DNA of 64,000 nt from an uncultured Litoreibacter sp. (GTDB lineage: Bacteria; Pseudomonadota; Alphaproteobacteria; Rhodobacterales; Rhodobacteraceae). Shown here one piece after another: positions 20,014-30,664 of this stretch. The notes beneath the pieces are model-generated. The model did not search any database. It was not told the DNA's origin and worked only from the letters and a program-made list of their open reading frames with translations. The number at the start of each line of letters is the position of its first letter. Position 1 is the stretch's first letter. The stretch spans positions 62,001-126,000 of the forward strand of contig CANLOU010000002.1 in assembly GCA_947492995.1 (NCBI GenBank), in the 5' to 3' direction. A program made the position numbers and the translations under genes.

Positions 20014-21024
20014 ATGACCGCTCCGTTCTCGACCCTCGCTGAATTTCAATCGGTTCTTGCCGCGCAGACCGGGCCCGACAGCCGGGCGCTCAAAGGGGCG
20101 CAGGACCGCAACGGGCAGTTGACCAAGCCGCCGGGCGCGTTGGGCCGTCTCGAAGATCTGGCGATCTGGTACGCGTCATGGCGCGCCGACCCGCGCCCCT
20201 CGGTCGAGGCCCCGCAGGTGATTATCTTTGCGGGCAACCACGGGGTCACGGCGCAGGGCGTGTCGGCCTTCCCGTCCGAGGTCACGGCGCAAATGGTCAT
20301 CAACTTTGAGCATGGCGGGGCGGCGATCAACCAGCTGTCCAAGGCGTTTGGCGCGACAATGGATGTCCATGCGCTGGAGCTGGACCGCCCCACCAGGGAC
20401 TTCACGGCAGAACCCGCCATGTCGGAGACCGACTGCGTGATCGCGCTGCGCACCGGCTGGGATGCGGTGAACCCGAAGGCCGATCTGCTGGTCACGGGCG
20501 AGATGGGCATCGGCAACACCACTTCGGCGGCGGCCATTGCCTGCGCGCTGTTTGGCGGGGAGGCCAGCGACTGGACCGGGCGAGGCACGGGCGTGGACGA
20601 CGCGGGCCTCGCCATCAAGACCCGCGTGGTGGCCGACGGCCTGGCGCTTCATGACACGGCGGACCCGTTGCAGGCGCTGCGCTGCCTTGGTGGCCGCGAA
20701 TTGGCGGCAATGGCCGGTGCGATTGCGGCCGCGCGCCAGCATGACATCCCGGTGATTCTGGACGGCTTCATCTGCACGGCAGCGGCGGCGGTGCTGGCAA
20801 AGGCGCAAGACGGCGCGTTGGATCACACTGTCGCAGGGCATCTGTCGGCCGAGGGCGCGCATGACAAGATGCTCAAGGCGCTGGGCAAAGAGCCGCTCCT
20901 CGCCCTTGGGCTGCGCCTTGGGGAAGGTTCGGGCGGCGCCTTGGCCATTGGCGTCCTGAAGGGCGCGGTGGCCTGCCATTCGGGCATGGCGACCTTTGCC
21001 GAGGCGGGCGTGGCGGACGGCTAA
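20014..21024 (+). CDS. cobT: nicotinate-nucleotide--dimethylbenzimidazole phosphoribosyltransferase
   Basis: [59 protein letters not shown]. Confidence 0.95.
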   Translation: MTAPFSTLAEFQSVLAAQTGPDSRALKGAQDRNGQLTKPPGALGRLEDLAIWYASWRADPRPSVEAPQVIIFAGNHGVTAQGVSAFPSEVTAQMVINFEHGGAAINQLSKAFGATMDVHALELDRPTRDFTAEPAMSETDCVIALRTGWDAVNPKADLLVTGEMGIGNTTSAAAIACALFGGEASDWTGRGTGVDDAGLAIKTRVVADGLALHDTADPLQALRCLGGRELAAMAGAIAAARQHDIPVILDGFICTAAAAVLAKAQDGALDHTVAGHLSAEGAHDKMLKALGKEPLLALGLRLGEGSGGALAIGVLKGAVACHSGMATFAEAGVADG

Positions 21025-21084
21025 CTCAACAAGATTTGTGAAGGGCACCCGCGCTAGGCTTGGCATGTCCCAGCTTAGGAGCGC

Positions 21085-21470
21085 ATGATGCTTGATATGA
21101 CCCCAACCCCTGATCCCGTTGCCGCGGCTTTTGCCGATATGCCAGCCTCCGAGGCGGCCAAACTTATGGAGGCCCACGCGCTGATCCATGCCGAGGCCGC
21201 AAGGCTGGGCATTGGCCCGTTAGAAGACACGCTGAAATGGGGGCAGCCGTCTGTTGTGCCGCCGAAGACATCCGGCACCACGATCCGGCTGGGCCTCTTG
21301 GGCGGGAAGGCCGCCGTTTTCGTGCATTGCCAGACGTCAATCATCGAAACTGCCCGCGAGACGTTTGGCGGGGTCGCTGAATTCTCCGGCAATCGCGCCT
21401 TGGTGCTGGGGGCGACGCCCGCGCCACCACCCATGTCATTTGCGCGGCGCTCACCTACCACCAGCGTTAA
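21085..21470 (+). pseudogene. DUF1801-like protein, apparently frameshifted near its C-terminus
   Basis: LGIGPLEDTLKWGQPSVV...GNRALVLG in frame 1; shifted frame continues GDARATTHVICAALTYHQR* ending 21470, interleaved with the stop of the convergent gene. Confidence 0.65.
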
Positions 21471-22294
21471 ACCATCGCGAAGATGCGGGCGGGTCCGCCG
21501 GTGCCGCCGGCATGTTTGGGCGCGCCAATGATGAGCGTGGCGCCAGCGACAGGGACGCGGTCGAGATTGGCGAGGTTCTCGATGCCGAACCGGCCTGCTG
21601 GCAGCCACGCGTAATGGGTCGCAAAATCCGGCGACGGCCCATGGTCGAGCGACAGCGTGTCGACCGCAATCGAGCCCGCCTGCGTCTCCAGCAACATCTG
21701 CGTGGCCTCAATATGGAAGCCCGGGTAGTGCTGCGCCTGCCCGTCAAAGCCGCGAAACGCGTCGCTTCCCGTCTTGGATCCCCAGCCGGAATGCATGGCC
21801 ACGCAGGCATGTGCGGGGATGTCGCCATGGGCGTCGATCCAGGCCTGAATGTCGTCAGGCGTCACTTGCGTGTCCGCGTCGCCCTCGGCGCGGGCGGCAA
21901 TGTCGATCACGCAAAGCGGGGCCACAAGGTTCGATACCTCGATCTCGTCCACCGACAGCCCGTCAGCGGAGAAATGCAGCGGCGCGTCGATATGGGTGCC
22001 GGTGTGCTCGTCAATCGACAGGTTGAACAGGTTGAACCCGTCTTTGGAGAATTCGAACTGCTGGGTCATCGCGATGCCCGGCTCCCCGCCCCATGTCGGG
22101 AACGCGGCGCTCAGCGAATGCGTCATGTCCTCAACGGTGGCATGGCCGGCCGCCAATGCGGGCGGCGCGGTGATGGCCCCCGCGACGGCGGCGGCTCCGG
22201 TCAGGGCCGCCCCTTTGAAGAAGGACCGGCGCGACAGCATCTTTTCTTTAACGGAATTCATCACACAGACATCACACATATTGAAAACTCCCAT
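21467..22294 (-). CDS. cyclase family protein (kynurenine formamidase-like), Tat-exported
   Basis: SRRSFFKGAALTGAAAVAGA Tat leader; NLSIDEHTGTHIDAPLHF cyclase motif. Confidence 0.82.
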   Translation of the reverse strand: MGVFNMCDVCVMNSVKEKMLSRRSFFKGAALTGAAAVAGAITAPPALAAGHATVEDMTHSLSAAFPTWGGEPGIAMTQQFEFSKDGFNLFNLSIDEHTGTHIDAPLHFSADGLSVDEIEVSNLVAPLCVIDIAARAEGDADTQVTPDDIQAWIDAHGDIPAHACVAMHSGWGSKTGSDAFRGFDGQAQHYPGFHIEATQMLLETQAGSIAVDTLSLDHGPSPDFATHYAWLPAGRFGIENLANLDRVPVAGATLIIGAPKHAGGTGGPARIFAMV

Positions 22295-22441
22295 TTGTTG
22301 AATGCCACCATCCTGCGGCGCGTCACGGTGGAAATCAACTCAAGCGCCCTTGCGGCACGCGGTGGGCCGTGCGAGGCCCGCACTCAATTCAGCTTGAAAC
22401 CGGCACGTGGCGGCTGTTGTGTGGGGGCAAAGGGGACGCAT

Positions 22442-22984
22442 ATGCCCAATATCGAAATCGTCAGCTATTCCGGCACCGGCAACACCACCAGATTGGCCGA
22501 AACTATCGCGCAAGCCTGTGGCGCGCGCATCTGGACTATCCCGCATGATGGCGAGGTCAAACGCAAAATGTGGGGCGCCTTGGACGATGCCGATACAATC
22601 CTGTTTGGCAGCCCCACCTATATGGGCGGCCCGGCCTGGCAGTTCAAACGCTTCGCCGATGCCACCGGGGACCGGTGGTATAATCGTGATTGGCAAGACA
22701 AGCTGGCGGGCGGGTTCACAACGTCAAGCTCCACCAATGGCGATAAGGGCGAATGCCTGTCTTATTTCATCACCTTGGCCAACCAGCATGGGATGATTTG
22801 GGTGTCGTTGGGCCAAAGCTCGCCCCCCAGTCGCGCCACCCCTCAGACGGCCACCAATTGGACAGGCGGCAATGGCGGTGTGATGGCGATCACAGGGCGC
22901 GAGGGCCTGCCAGAGGGCGATCTGCAAAGTGCCCACGACTACGGCACACGGGTCAAACAGCTCACAGACCGGTTCACAGCCTAG
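22442..22984 (+). CDS. flavodoxin / NAD(P)H-dependent oxidoreductase family
   Basis: IEIVSYSGTGNTTRLAETIAQ; FGSPTYMGGPAWQFKRFAD. Confidence 0.82.
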   Translation: MPNIEIVSYSGTGNTTRLAETIAQACGARIWTIPHDGEVKRKMWGALDDADTILFGSPTYMGGPAWQFKRFADATGDRWYNRDWQDKLAGGFTTSSSTNGDKGECLSYFITLANQHGMIWVSLGQSSPPSRATPQTATNWTGGNGGVMAITGREGLPEGDLQSAHDYGTRVKQLTDRFTA

Positions 22985-23020
22985 GTTTCTTTCTGCCCAA
23001 AATATGCCCGCCGGAGGCGT

Positions 23021-23067
23021 AAGAATTTTCGCCGAAAATTCTTCAAATTTCTTAGTCTAAGAAATTT
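23021..23067. terminator. twin perfect hairpins (23021-23043 and 23045-23067)
   Basis: aagaattttc-gcc-gaaaattctt and aaatttctta-gtc-taagaaattt between convergent genes. Confidence 0.75.
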
Positions 23068-23080
23068 CCACCGCCAAAAA

Positions 23081-23542
23081 TCACAGGGTCTTAAACATCC
23101 GAAAATTCGGAATATCAACACCGTCTCGCTGCACGACCTGTGCCGCCTCAACCTGCCAGCCCTGCCGTTCGAAGAACGGCTTGGCCAAATGGCTGGCCTC
23201 GACCGTCATCTTGATAAGCCCCTGCCGCCTGATATGCGCTTCTATGGCGTCATATAGCTCCAACGCCGTGCCTTTGCCCATCTGGTCGGGGGCGACATAG
23301 GCCATGTCGATCTGCGCCCAGTCCAGCACGGACATGAAGCCCAGGACCCGGCGGTCCAGCTCGGCCACAAAGGTCGTCGCATGGCCCAGCTTCTCCGCCC
23401 AGCCATCGGGCAGGCTGTCATGCGGGGCCCAGGCTGCGCGCTGCGCTGCGGTGTAGCGGGCTTTGGCCCCCTCGCGCACGGCGTCAAAGAAGACCTGATA
23501 TGTGGCACTTGCATCCTCTGGCTCAAAGCGTCGGATCGCCAT
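23081..23542 (-). CDS. GNAT family N-acetyltransferase
   Basis: MAIRRFEPEDASATYQVFFDAV; YVAPDQMGKGTALELYDAI; YFxRQGW-type C-terminus (PFFERQGW). Confidence 0.85.
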   Translation of the reverse strand: MAIRRFEPEDASATYQVFFDAVREGAKARYTAAQRAAWAPHDSLPDGWAEKLGHATTFVAELDRRVLGFMSVLDWAQIDMAYVAPDQMGKGTALELYDAIEAHIRRQGLIKMTVEASHLAKPFFERQGWQVEAAQVVQRDGVDIPNFRMFKTL

Positions 23543-23546
23543 CAGA

Positions 23547-24302
23547 TCACACCTGACCGCCCGCAATTTCGATGGTTTGCCCGTTGACGCTGCCCGAGCC
23601 TGCGCCGCAAAGCCACGCGGCGGCCGCGCCAATCTCGGCGGCTTCGATCAACCGCTTGTGGCGGTTGGAGCGCACCATTGTGCCCAAGGCGTCCTCCTTG
23701 GAAATTCCGGCGCGCGCGGCGATGTCGTCGGTGTTGCGGGTGACAATCGGCGTGTCGACATAGCCCGGGCACAGCGCGTTGAATGTGTACGGCCCGCCCA
23801 TGTAATCCTCCGACAGCCCCCGGATAAGCCCGATCAACCCGTGTTTGGAGGCCGAATAGGCCGGCGCGCCGCGCAGGCCCCGCACCCCCGCGATCGAGGC
23901 CACGGCAATCACCCGGCCCCAATCGGTGCTCAGCATCGAGGGCAGGCAGGCCTGGATTGTCAACATTGCACCATCCAGATTGGTTGCCATCGTCCGCCGC
24001 CAGAACGCCAAATCCATCTTCGAGATGGATTTCCCCTCCGCAATCCCCGCATTTGGTACGCAAATCTGCACCGGCCCGTTTCGTGCCACGGCGGCCTCGA
24101 CCACCGAGTGTGTGGCGTCGGCATCCGTCACGTCCAGCGCAAGAGGCAGGCCGCCGAAGGACGCGGCCGCGTCCTCTAACACCTCGATGCGTCGCCCCGT
24201 GATGGTGACCGCCGCCCCCTGCGCGGCCAGCGCCTGTGCGATGGCCAATCCAATGCCGGTGCCGCCCCCGGTGATGAATGCGTGTTTGCCCGATAGGTGC
24301 AT
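23547..24302 (-). CDS. short-chain dehydrogenase/reductase
   Basis: GKHAFITGGGTGIGLAIAQALAAQGAAVTITGR; YSASKHGLIGL; NALCPGYVDTPI. Confidence 0.9.
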   Translation of the reverse strand: MHLSGKHAFITGGGTGIGLAIAQALAAQGAAVTITGRRIEVLEDAAASFGGLPLALDVTDADATHSVVEAAVARNGPVQICVPNAGIAEGKSISKMDLAFWRRTMATNLDGAMLTIQACLPSMLSTDWGRVIAVASIAGVRGLRGAPAYSASKHGLIGLIRGLSEDYMGGPYTFNALCPGYVDTPIVTRNTDDIAARAGISKEDALGTMVRSNRHKRLIEAAEIGAAAAWLCGAGSGSVNGQTIEIAGGQV

Positions 24303-24494
24303 GATGACCCCCCTTGTTTGGGCCAGATTACCCGGTCCCACCGTCAAATCCAGCAAGTCATAATATTGCATCCAGCGGTAATGTTGCGACATTTTGTTAC
24401 TCTCTTAATGCGGCCACTTTACGTTTCCGATAGGCGGCGATAGGAACAAGGTTCTGCGAGTTACATTTCATTTGAGCCACAAAAGGAGGGCCAC

Positions 24495-26069
24495 ATGAAA
24501 ATCGGGGCACCCAAAGAGACATTTGCCGGTGAAAACAGGGTCGCGATGACCCCTGAAAGCGCGGTATTGCTGCAAAAGCTGGGCCATGAATGCGTGATCG
24601 AATCCAAGGCGGGCGCTGCCGCCGGATTCTCTGACAAAGCCTATAAGGACGCGGGCGTTGAGGTGGTGAAATCTGCCGCCGCGCTGTGGAAGGCCGCGGA
24701 CATTGTTGTCAAAGTCCGCCAGCCCACCACCACGGAGCAAAAGAAGCTGGCAGCGGGACAGACCCTGATCTCCTTCTTTAATCCCGCCGCCAATGAAAAA
24801 GGCATGAAGGCCGCCGCTGATGCTGGCGCGACCGTGATTGCGATGGAAATGGTGCCACGCATCAGCCGCGCCCAAAAAATGGACGCGCTGTCCTCCATGG
24901 CCAATATTGCGGGCTACCGCGCGGTCATTGAAGCCGGTAACAATTTTGGCCGCTTTTTCACCGGTCAGGTGACAGCCGCCGGTAAAGTGCCGCCAGCCAA
25001 GGTGCTTGTCGTAGGCGCGGGCGTTGCGGGCCTTGCTGCCATCGGCACCGCGACGTCGCTGGGTGCCATCACCTACGCGTTCGATGTGCGCCCCGAAGTG
25101 GCGGAGCAGGTCGAATCGATGGGCGCTGAATTCGTCTTCCTCGACTTCGAGGAAGAGCAGGCCGACGGCTCCGCCTCCGGCGGCTACGCGGCGGTCTCAA
25201 GCCCTGAATTCCGCGAGGCGCAACTCGCCAAGTTCCGTGAGCTGGCCCCTGAGGTCGACATCGTCATCACCACGGCGCTGATCCCCAACCGCGAGGCGCC
25301 CGAGCTGTGGACCGAGGATATGGTCAAGGCCATGAAACCCGGATCGGTCATCGTGGACCTCGCCGCAGAGAAGGGCGGCAACTGCAAGCTGACCATCATG
25401 GACGAGAAAATCGTCACCGACAACGGCGTCACCATCATCGGCTACACCGACTTCCCAAGCCGGATGGGCGCGCAGGCATCTTCGCTTTACGCCAACAACA
25501 TCCGCCACATGATTGCAGACCTGACGCCCGAAAAAGACGGCGTCATCGTGCATGACATGGAAGATGACGTCATTCGCGGCGCGACTGTAACCCACGACAA
25601 AAAGGTCACATGGCCACCCCCGCCGCCCAAAGTGGCGGCGATTGCCGCAGCGCCCAAGAAGGAAAAGCCCAAAGAGCTGACGGCGGACGAAAAGCGCGCG
25701 GCCGAGGCCGCGGCCTTCAAGCAAGAGACCAAAACTCAAGTCACGCTGATCGCCGCAGGCGCGGCGCTGCTCTTGGCTGTGGGCCTCGTGGCCCCGGCCA
25801 GCTTCATGCAGCATTTCATCGTCTTCGTGCTGGCGGTCTTTGTGGGATTCCAGGTCATTTGGAACGTGGCCCACTCGCTGCACACGCCTTTGATGGCGGT
25901 GACCAACGCGATTTCGTCGATCATCATCTTGGGCGCGTTGACCCAGATCGGGTCGGGGTCATTCCTTGTGGTCCTGCTCGCGGCGGCGTCGGTCTTTATG
26001 ACCGGCATCAACATTTTCGGTGGCTTTCTCGTGACACGGCGCATGCTCGCCATGTTCCAGAAGTCGTAA
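24495..26069 (+). CDS. pntA: NAD(P) transhydrogenase subunit alpha
   Basis: [44 protein letters not shown]-terminal TM segments. Confidence 0.95.
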   Translation: MKIGAPKETFAGENRVAMTPESAVLLQKLGHECVIESKAGAAAGFSDKAYKDAGVEVVKSAAALWKAADIVVKVRQPTTTEQKKLAAGQTLISFFNPAANEKGMKAAADAGATVIAMEMVPRISRAQKMDALSSMANIAGYRAVIEAGNNFGRFFTGQVTAAGKVPPAKVLVVGAGVAGLAAIGTATSLGAITYAFDVRPEVAEQVESMGAEFVFLDFEEEQADGSASGGYAAVSSPEFREAQLAKFRELAPEVDIVITTALIPNREAPELWTEDMVKAMKPGSVIVDLAAEKGGNCKLTIMDEKIVTDNGVTIIGYTDFPSRMGAQASSLYANNIRHMIADLTPEKDGVIVHDMEDDVIRGATVTHDKKVTWPPPPPKVAAIAAAPKKEKPKELTADEKRAAEAAAFKQETKTQVTLIAAGAALLLAVGLVAPASFMQHFIVFVLAVFVGFQVIWNVAHSLHTPLMAVTNAISSIIILGALTQIGSGSFLVVLLAAASVFMTGINIFGGFLVTRRMLAMFQKS

Positions 26070-26081
26070 GGGGTAGGGATC

Positions 26082-27515
26082 ATGGAATTCGGATTTACAA
26101 CAGCGGCTTATGTGGTCGCAGCGGTCCTCTTCATCCTGTCGCTTGGCGGCTTGTCGGGGCAGGAAAGCGCCAAACGTGCGGTGTGGTACGGCATTGTCGG
26201 CATGGCGCTGGCAGTGGCCGCGACCCTGATCGGGCCGGGCTCGGGCTATTGGCTGTTCTCGGTCGTGCTGATCGGCCTTGGCGGCATGATCGGCTACCAG
26301 TTGGCAACGCGGGTGCAGATGACCCAGATGCCCGAACTGGTGGCGGCGATGCACTCCCTCGTGGGCCTCGCGGCTGTCTTTGTGGGCTTCATCGCGCATT
26401 TTGAACTGAACCGCGTTTTGGGCCTGTCAGGCGACGAGACCAAGGACCTTGGCACTTTCGCGGCCCTGCTGGCCAAGAAGTCCGGTGTCGAGATCTCGAT
26501 CCTGCGGGTTGAGCTGTTCCTCGGCATTTTCATCGGGGCAGTGACCTTCACCGGCTCGGTGATTGCCTATGGCAAACTGGCGGGCAAGGTGAGTTCTTCG
26601 GCTGAAAAGCTGCCGGGCGGCCATATGCTGAACGCGGGCGCTGCGGCTTTGTCGCTTCTGTGCCTGATCTGGTATTTCAACACCGGCGGCTTCTTCCCGC
26701 TGTTTCTGATGACATTGGCGGCGCTGTTCATCGGCTACCACCTCATCATGGGCATCGGCGGCGCGGATATGCCGGTGGTGGTGTCCATGCTGAACTCGTA
26801 TTCGGGTTGGGCGGCGGCGGCGATCGGCTTCTCGCTGGGCAACGATCTGCTGATCGTGGTCGGTGCGTTGGTCGGCTCGTCGGGGGCGATCCTGTCCTAC
26901 ATCATGTGTAAGGCGATGAACCGGTCCTTTGTGTCCGTCATTCTGGGCGGCTTCGGCGGCCCGGCGGGCGAGCAGATGGCCGTGGAGGGCGAACAGGTTG
27001 CCATCGACGCCGACGGCGTGGCGACGGCCCTGAACGAGGCCGATAGCGTCATCATCATCCCGGGCTACGGCATGGCCGTGGCGCAGGCGCAGCAGAACGT
27101 GGCCGAGCTGGTCCGCAAGCTGCGCGCCAAAGGCAAGAACGTGCGCTTTGCCATCCACCCCGTCGCGGGGCGGTTGCCGGGCCACATGAACGTGCTCTTG
27201 GCGGAGGCCAAGGTGCCTTACGACATCGTCATGGAGATGGACGAGATCAACGAGGACTTCCCCGACACGGACGTCGCGATTGTCATTGGCTCGAACGACA
27301 TCGTGAACCCTGCGGCGCAGGATGACCCGAACTCGCCCATTGCGGGCATGCCGGTTCTGGAATGCTGGAAGGCCAAGCAGGTGTTTGTCTCCAAGCGGGG
27401 GCAGGGCACCGGTTATTCCGGCATCGAGAACCCGCTGTTTTTCAAGGACAACACGCGGATGTTCTATGGCGACGCGAAGGCGTCGTTGGACACATTGCTG
27501 CCGAAGATCGACTAG
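26082..27515 (+). CDS. pntB: NAD(P) transhydrogenase subunit beta
   Basis: [58 protein letters not shown]. Confidence 0.96.
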   Translation: MEFGFTTAAYVVAAVLFILSLGGLSGQESAKRAVWYGIVGMALAVAATLIGPGSGYWLFSVVLIGLGGMIGYQLATRVQMTQMPELVAAMHSLVGLAAVFVGFIAHFELNRVLGLSGDETKDLGTFAALLAKKSGVEISILRVELFLGIFIGAVTFTGSVIAYGKLAGKVSSSAEKLPGGHMLNAGAAALSLLCLIWYFNTGGFFPLFLMTLAALFIGYHLIMGIGGADMPVVVSMLNSYSGWAAAAIGFSLGNDLLIVVGALVGSSGAILSYIMCKAMNRSFVSVILGGFGGPAGEQMAVEGEQVAIDADGVATALNEADSVIIIPGYGMAVAQAQQNVAELVRKLRAKGKNVRFAIHPVAGRLPGHMNVLLAEAKVPYDIVMEMDEINEDFPDTDVAIVIGSNDIVNPAAQDDPNSPIAGMPVLECWKAKQVFVSKRGQGTGYSGIENPLFFKDNTRMFYGDAKASLDTLLPKID

Positions 27516-27516
27516 G

Positions 27517-27585
27517 AAGCCGCTTGCAAGCGGCTTTGCGCGCCGCGGCCTTCGGGCCGCGGCGCAAGGCGTTTTGAAACGCCTT
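27517..27585. repeat. three consecutive hairpins after pntB, the middle one with a UUCG loop
   Basis: Palindrome aagccgcttgcaagcggctt; cgccgcggcc-ttcg-ggccgcggcg; aaggcgttt-tg-aaacgcctt. Confidence 0.75.
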
Positions 27586-27688
27586 TCCCCCTTCATCTGC
27601 CCAGTGTGCGCTGAGGCAGGGGCACCCTGCCTTGCGGGCAGCGCGGGAAAAAGGTTTGCTACAGCCAAATCCCAAAGGAGAACGCGCC

Positions 27689-28552
27689 ATGAAAGACGAA
27701 TACACCCCTCCCAAGGTCTGGAAATGGGAGGCCGAAAACGGCGGCGAATGGGCCAAGCTGAACCGCCCCATCGCAGGCGCCACCCATGACAAGGAGCTGC
27801 CCGTCGGCAAGCATCCTTTGCAGCTATATTCGTTGGCCACGCCCAACGGCGTCAAAGTCACGGTCATGCTTGAGGAGCTGCTGGCCGCAGGCCATAGCGG
27901 GGCCGAATATGACGCATGGCTTATCCGCATCACCGAAGGAGATCAGTTCGGGTCGGGCTTTGTCGACATCAATCCCAACTCCAAGATCCCCGCGATGCTG
28001 GACACCACCACCAACACCCGCGTGTTCGAAAGCGGGTCGATCCTGTTCTATCTGGCCGAAAAATTTGGGGCGTTCCTGCCAGAGGACCATGCCGCGCGGA
28101 CCGAGACGATGAACTGGCTGTTCTGGCTGCAGGGCTCGGCCCCTTACCTCGGCGGCGGGTTTGGCCATTTCTACGCCTATGCGCCCTACAAGATGGAATA
28201 CCCGATTGACCGCTTCACGATGGAGGCCAAGCGCCAGCTTGACGTGCTGGACCGCCATTTGGCGGAGAATGAGTTTCTTGCCGGCGATACTTATACCATC
28301 GCCGACATGGCGACCTGCCCGTGGTACGGGCGCACGGTTGCGGGCGAAAGCTACAATGCGGGCGAGTTTCTGGATGTGGGCATCTACAAGAATGTGTTCC
28401 GCTGGTACGAACACATCAGCGGCCGCCCCGCCTATAAACGCGGGGCCATGGTGAACAAATCCTTCGGCCCGCTTGAGGGGCAGCTGCACGAGCGCCATGA
28501 CGCAGCAGATTTTGACACCCAGACGCAGGACAAGCTGCAAGGCGAGGCGTGA
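27689..28552 (+). CDS. yghU: glutathione S-transferase family protein, YghU-like
   Basis: YTPPKVWKWEAENGGEWAKLNRPIAGATHDKELPVGKHPLQLYSLATPNGVKVTVMLEELL. Confidence 0.9.
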   Translation: MKDEYTPPKVWKWEAENGGEWAKLNRPIAGATHDKELPVGKHPLQLYSLATPNGVKVTVMLEELLAAGHSGAEYDAWLIRITEGDQFGSGFVDINPNSKIPAMLDTTTNTRVFESGSILFYLAEKFGAFLPEDHAARTETMNWLFWLQGSAPYLGGGFGHFYAYAPYKMEYPIDRFTMEAKRQLDVLDRHLAENEFLAGDTYTIADMATCPWYGRTVAGESYNAGEFLDVGIYKNVFRWYEHISGRPAYKRGAMVNKSFGPLEGQLHERHDAADFDTQTQDKLQGEA

Positions 28553-28652
28553 TACGATTTGCGCCGCGCTGTCGCGCGTCGCGGTGATGGAGGGGCGCTG
28601 CCCCTCCAAACCTCCCCGGGATATTTTTGAACGAAGGAAGAGAGACCCCGCT

Positions 28653-29123
28653 ATGACAGATATTCAGGGTATTGCAGCGGGCTTTCGCTTCACGCTTTCG
28701 ATCGCGGGAGAAGACGGCATGCAGGGCAGTTTCTCCGACGTGTCCGGGCTGCGCGCTGACATTGAGGCTGTGGAGGCTCAAGAGGGGAGCGAGAACCGCT
28801 TCAAGCACCGACTGCCCAAACCGGGGAGGGGTCCGACCCTGATTATGAAGCGCGGCGTGCTGACCCGCTCGGGGCCATTGGTGGCGTGGCTCCGTGACAC
28901 TTTGGAGGGCCAGTCGGGACAGTTCAGCCCCAAAGACCTGACAGTTTCGTTGATGGACATGGCTCAGGCCCCGACCATGCAGTGGACCATTTCAAGAGCC
29001 TCGCCTCTGAAATGGACCTTAGGGCGCTGGGATGACAGGACAGGCGAGGTCGCGGTTGAGGCCGTCGCGTTTGTCTACAACGACATTCGGCGGGTGTTGA
29101 TCCCGCGTGATCCGGCCAGCTAG
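28653..29123 (+). CDS. phage tail tube / contractile injection system tube-like protein (T4 gp19 family)
   Basis: GFRFTLSIAGEDGMQGSFSDVSGLRADIEAVEAQEGSENRFKHRLPKPGRGPTLIMKRGVLTRSGPLVAWLRD pattern. Confidence 0.75.
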   Translation: MTDIQGIAAGFRFTLSIAGEDGMQGSFSDVSGLRADIEAVEAQEGSENRFKHRLPKPGRGPTLIMKRGVLTRSGPLVAWLRDTLEGQSGQFSPKDLTVSLMDMAQAPTMQWTISRASPLKWTLGRWDDRTGEVAVEAVAFVYNDIRRVLIPRDPAS

Positions 29124-29240
29124 CTGCGCGCCCCGTTTAGGTATACAATTGCACACCTCTAACACTCGGAAATTATTATATTTTTCTTTACAACTGGTGG
29201 GCATCAACTAGGTTGCCCCTAAGGTAACGAAAGCATAACG

Positions 29241-30536
29241 ATGCCACCGATTGAAGATCACCCGCTGCGCTATGCGCTGTCCAATGAATTGCATGCGCGG
29301 CCGTTCCCCTCCCTCAAGGCTCCCTGTCACGCCGCTTTTTTGGCGATTAAACAAGAGGTTGATGCGTCGTCGCGTGACCGCGACGCGGATCGCGCGCATT
29401 TGCTGGCGCTGCTGGACCGCTACGGCGCGGCGCATCCGCAGCCGGGTGCGACGCATTGGTTTGGCAAGCTGGGCCGGTTCGAGCTGAAATGGGAAAGCCA
29501 CACCGAATTTGTGACCTACACCTTGTTTGGCGAAGGGGTGGCGGAGCGGGCGTTTGACGGGTCGACCTTCGCGGCATTCCCGGAGGATTGGCTGGCCGAC
29601 GCGCCCGGGGTGCGCATGACCTCCGCCTTGGTGCGGGTGATGCCCCATCCCGGCGATGACGCGGTGTTTGACACGTTGGGCGACTGGTTTGTGCCTGAAA
29701 GCCTGGCCTGCTCGCGGGTGCTGGATGACAGCGTCACGGTCGCGGGCGATTTTCGCATCGACGAAAACGGCCATATGCGCTTTGCCGTCTTTGTGGGGGC
29801 GGAGTGCGGGCCGCGCCGCCTTGGCCGCGTGGTGCAGCGCTTGTGCGAGATTGAAACGTACAAATCCATGTCGATGCTGGGGCTGAGCCGGGTGCGGTCG
29901 ATGGGGGGCACCTTGACCGGCATAGACGAGACGCTGACCCATATTATGGGGCAGATGACCGGCCAGATGGCCGGCGGCACGACGCCTGCCGATGACACGT
30001 TGGACAGCCTGTTGCAGGTCTCCTCGGAATTGGAGGCGCTGGCGGCCAAGGCGTCATACCGCTTCGCGGCCACGGGCGCCTACGAGACGCTGGTGAACCA
30101 GCGCATCGACGTGCTGCGCGAGAAACGGTTTCGCGGACTGCAGACCTTTGGCGAGTTCATGATGCGCCGCTTTGATCCGGCCATGCGCACGGTGAAAGCC
30201 ACGGAACGGCGCATTGCGGCCATGTCGGCGCGGGCCTCGCGCGCCAGTGACCTGCTCAGGACGCGGGTCGATGTTGAACGCTCGGCGCAGAACCAGACGC
30301 TGCTGGAAAGCATGGACAAACGCGCGGATTTGCAGCTGCGGCTACAAAAGACGGTCGAGGGGCTGTCGGTGGTGGCCATCAGCTATTACGCCGTCAATCT
30401 GGTGCTCTACATGGCCGAGCCGCTGGGCGAGGTGGCCGGTCTGTCCAAGCTGGTGCTGACCGCTTTGCTGACGCCGCTGGTGATCCTGGGCGTCTGGTGG
30501 CTGGTGCGCCGCATCCGCGACCAAATGGAGAAATAG
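29241..30536 (+). CDS. DUF3422 family membrane protein
   Basis: HPLRYALSNELHARPFPSLKAPCHAAFLA; two C-terminal TM segments. Confidence 0.85.
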   Translation: MPPIEDHPLRYALSNELHARPFPSLKAPCHAAFLAIKQEVDASSRDRDADRAHLLALLDRYGAAHPQPGATHWFGKLGRFELKWESHTEFVTYTLFGEGVAERAFDGSTFAAFPEDWLADAPGVRMTSALVRVMPHPGDDAVFDTLGDWFVPESLACSRVLDDSVTVAGDFRIDENGHMRFAVFVGAECGPRRLGRVVQRLCEIETYKSMSMLGLSRVRSMGGTLTGIDETLTHIMGQMTGQMAGGTTPADDTLDSLLQVSSELEALAAKASYRFAATGAYETLVNQRIDVLREKRFRGLQTFGEFMMRRFDPAMRTVKATERRIAAMSARASRASDLLRTRVDVERSAQNQTLLESMDKRADLQLRLQKTVEGLSVVAISYYAVNLVLYMAEPLGEVAGLSKLVLTALLTPLVILGVWWLVRRIRDQMEK

Positions 30537-30664
30537 CCGGGCATATGGGGATTTAGCGCCTTAGTTTCCCCGTTTTATCCCGCCGCGTCATCTTTACGTT
30601 ACAGACCTGCATTAGACTGGGGCGGCAGCTGCATGCCCCCGGTTGCGTGATGGGGAGAGTGACG

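Noticed and set aside
21254-22441. N-terminal ~400 aa extension of the flavodoxin-family ORF
   Set aside because: Antisense to the cyclase gene; the flavodoxin fold clearly begins at MPNIEIVSYSGTGNT (22442).
26427-27668. 413-aa minus-strand ORF opposite pntB
   Set aside because: Same antisense artefact; the plus strand is unambiguous PntB.
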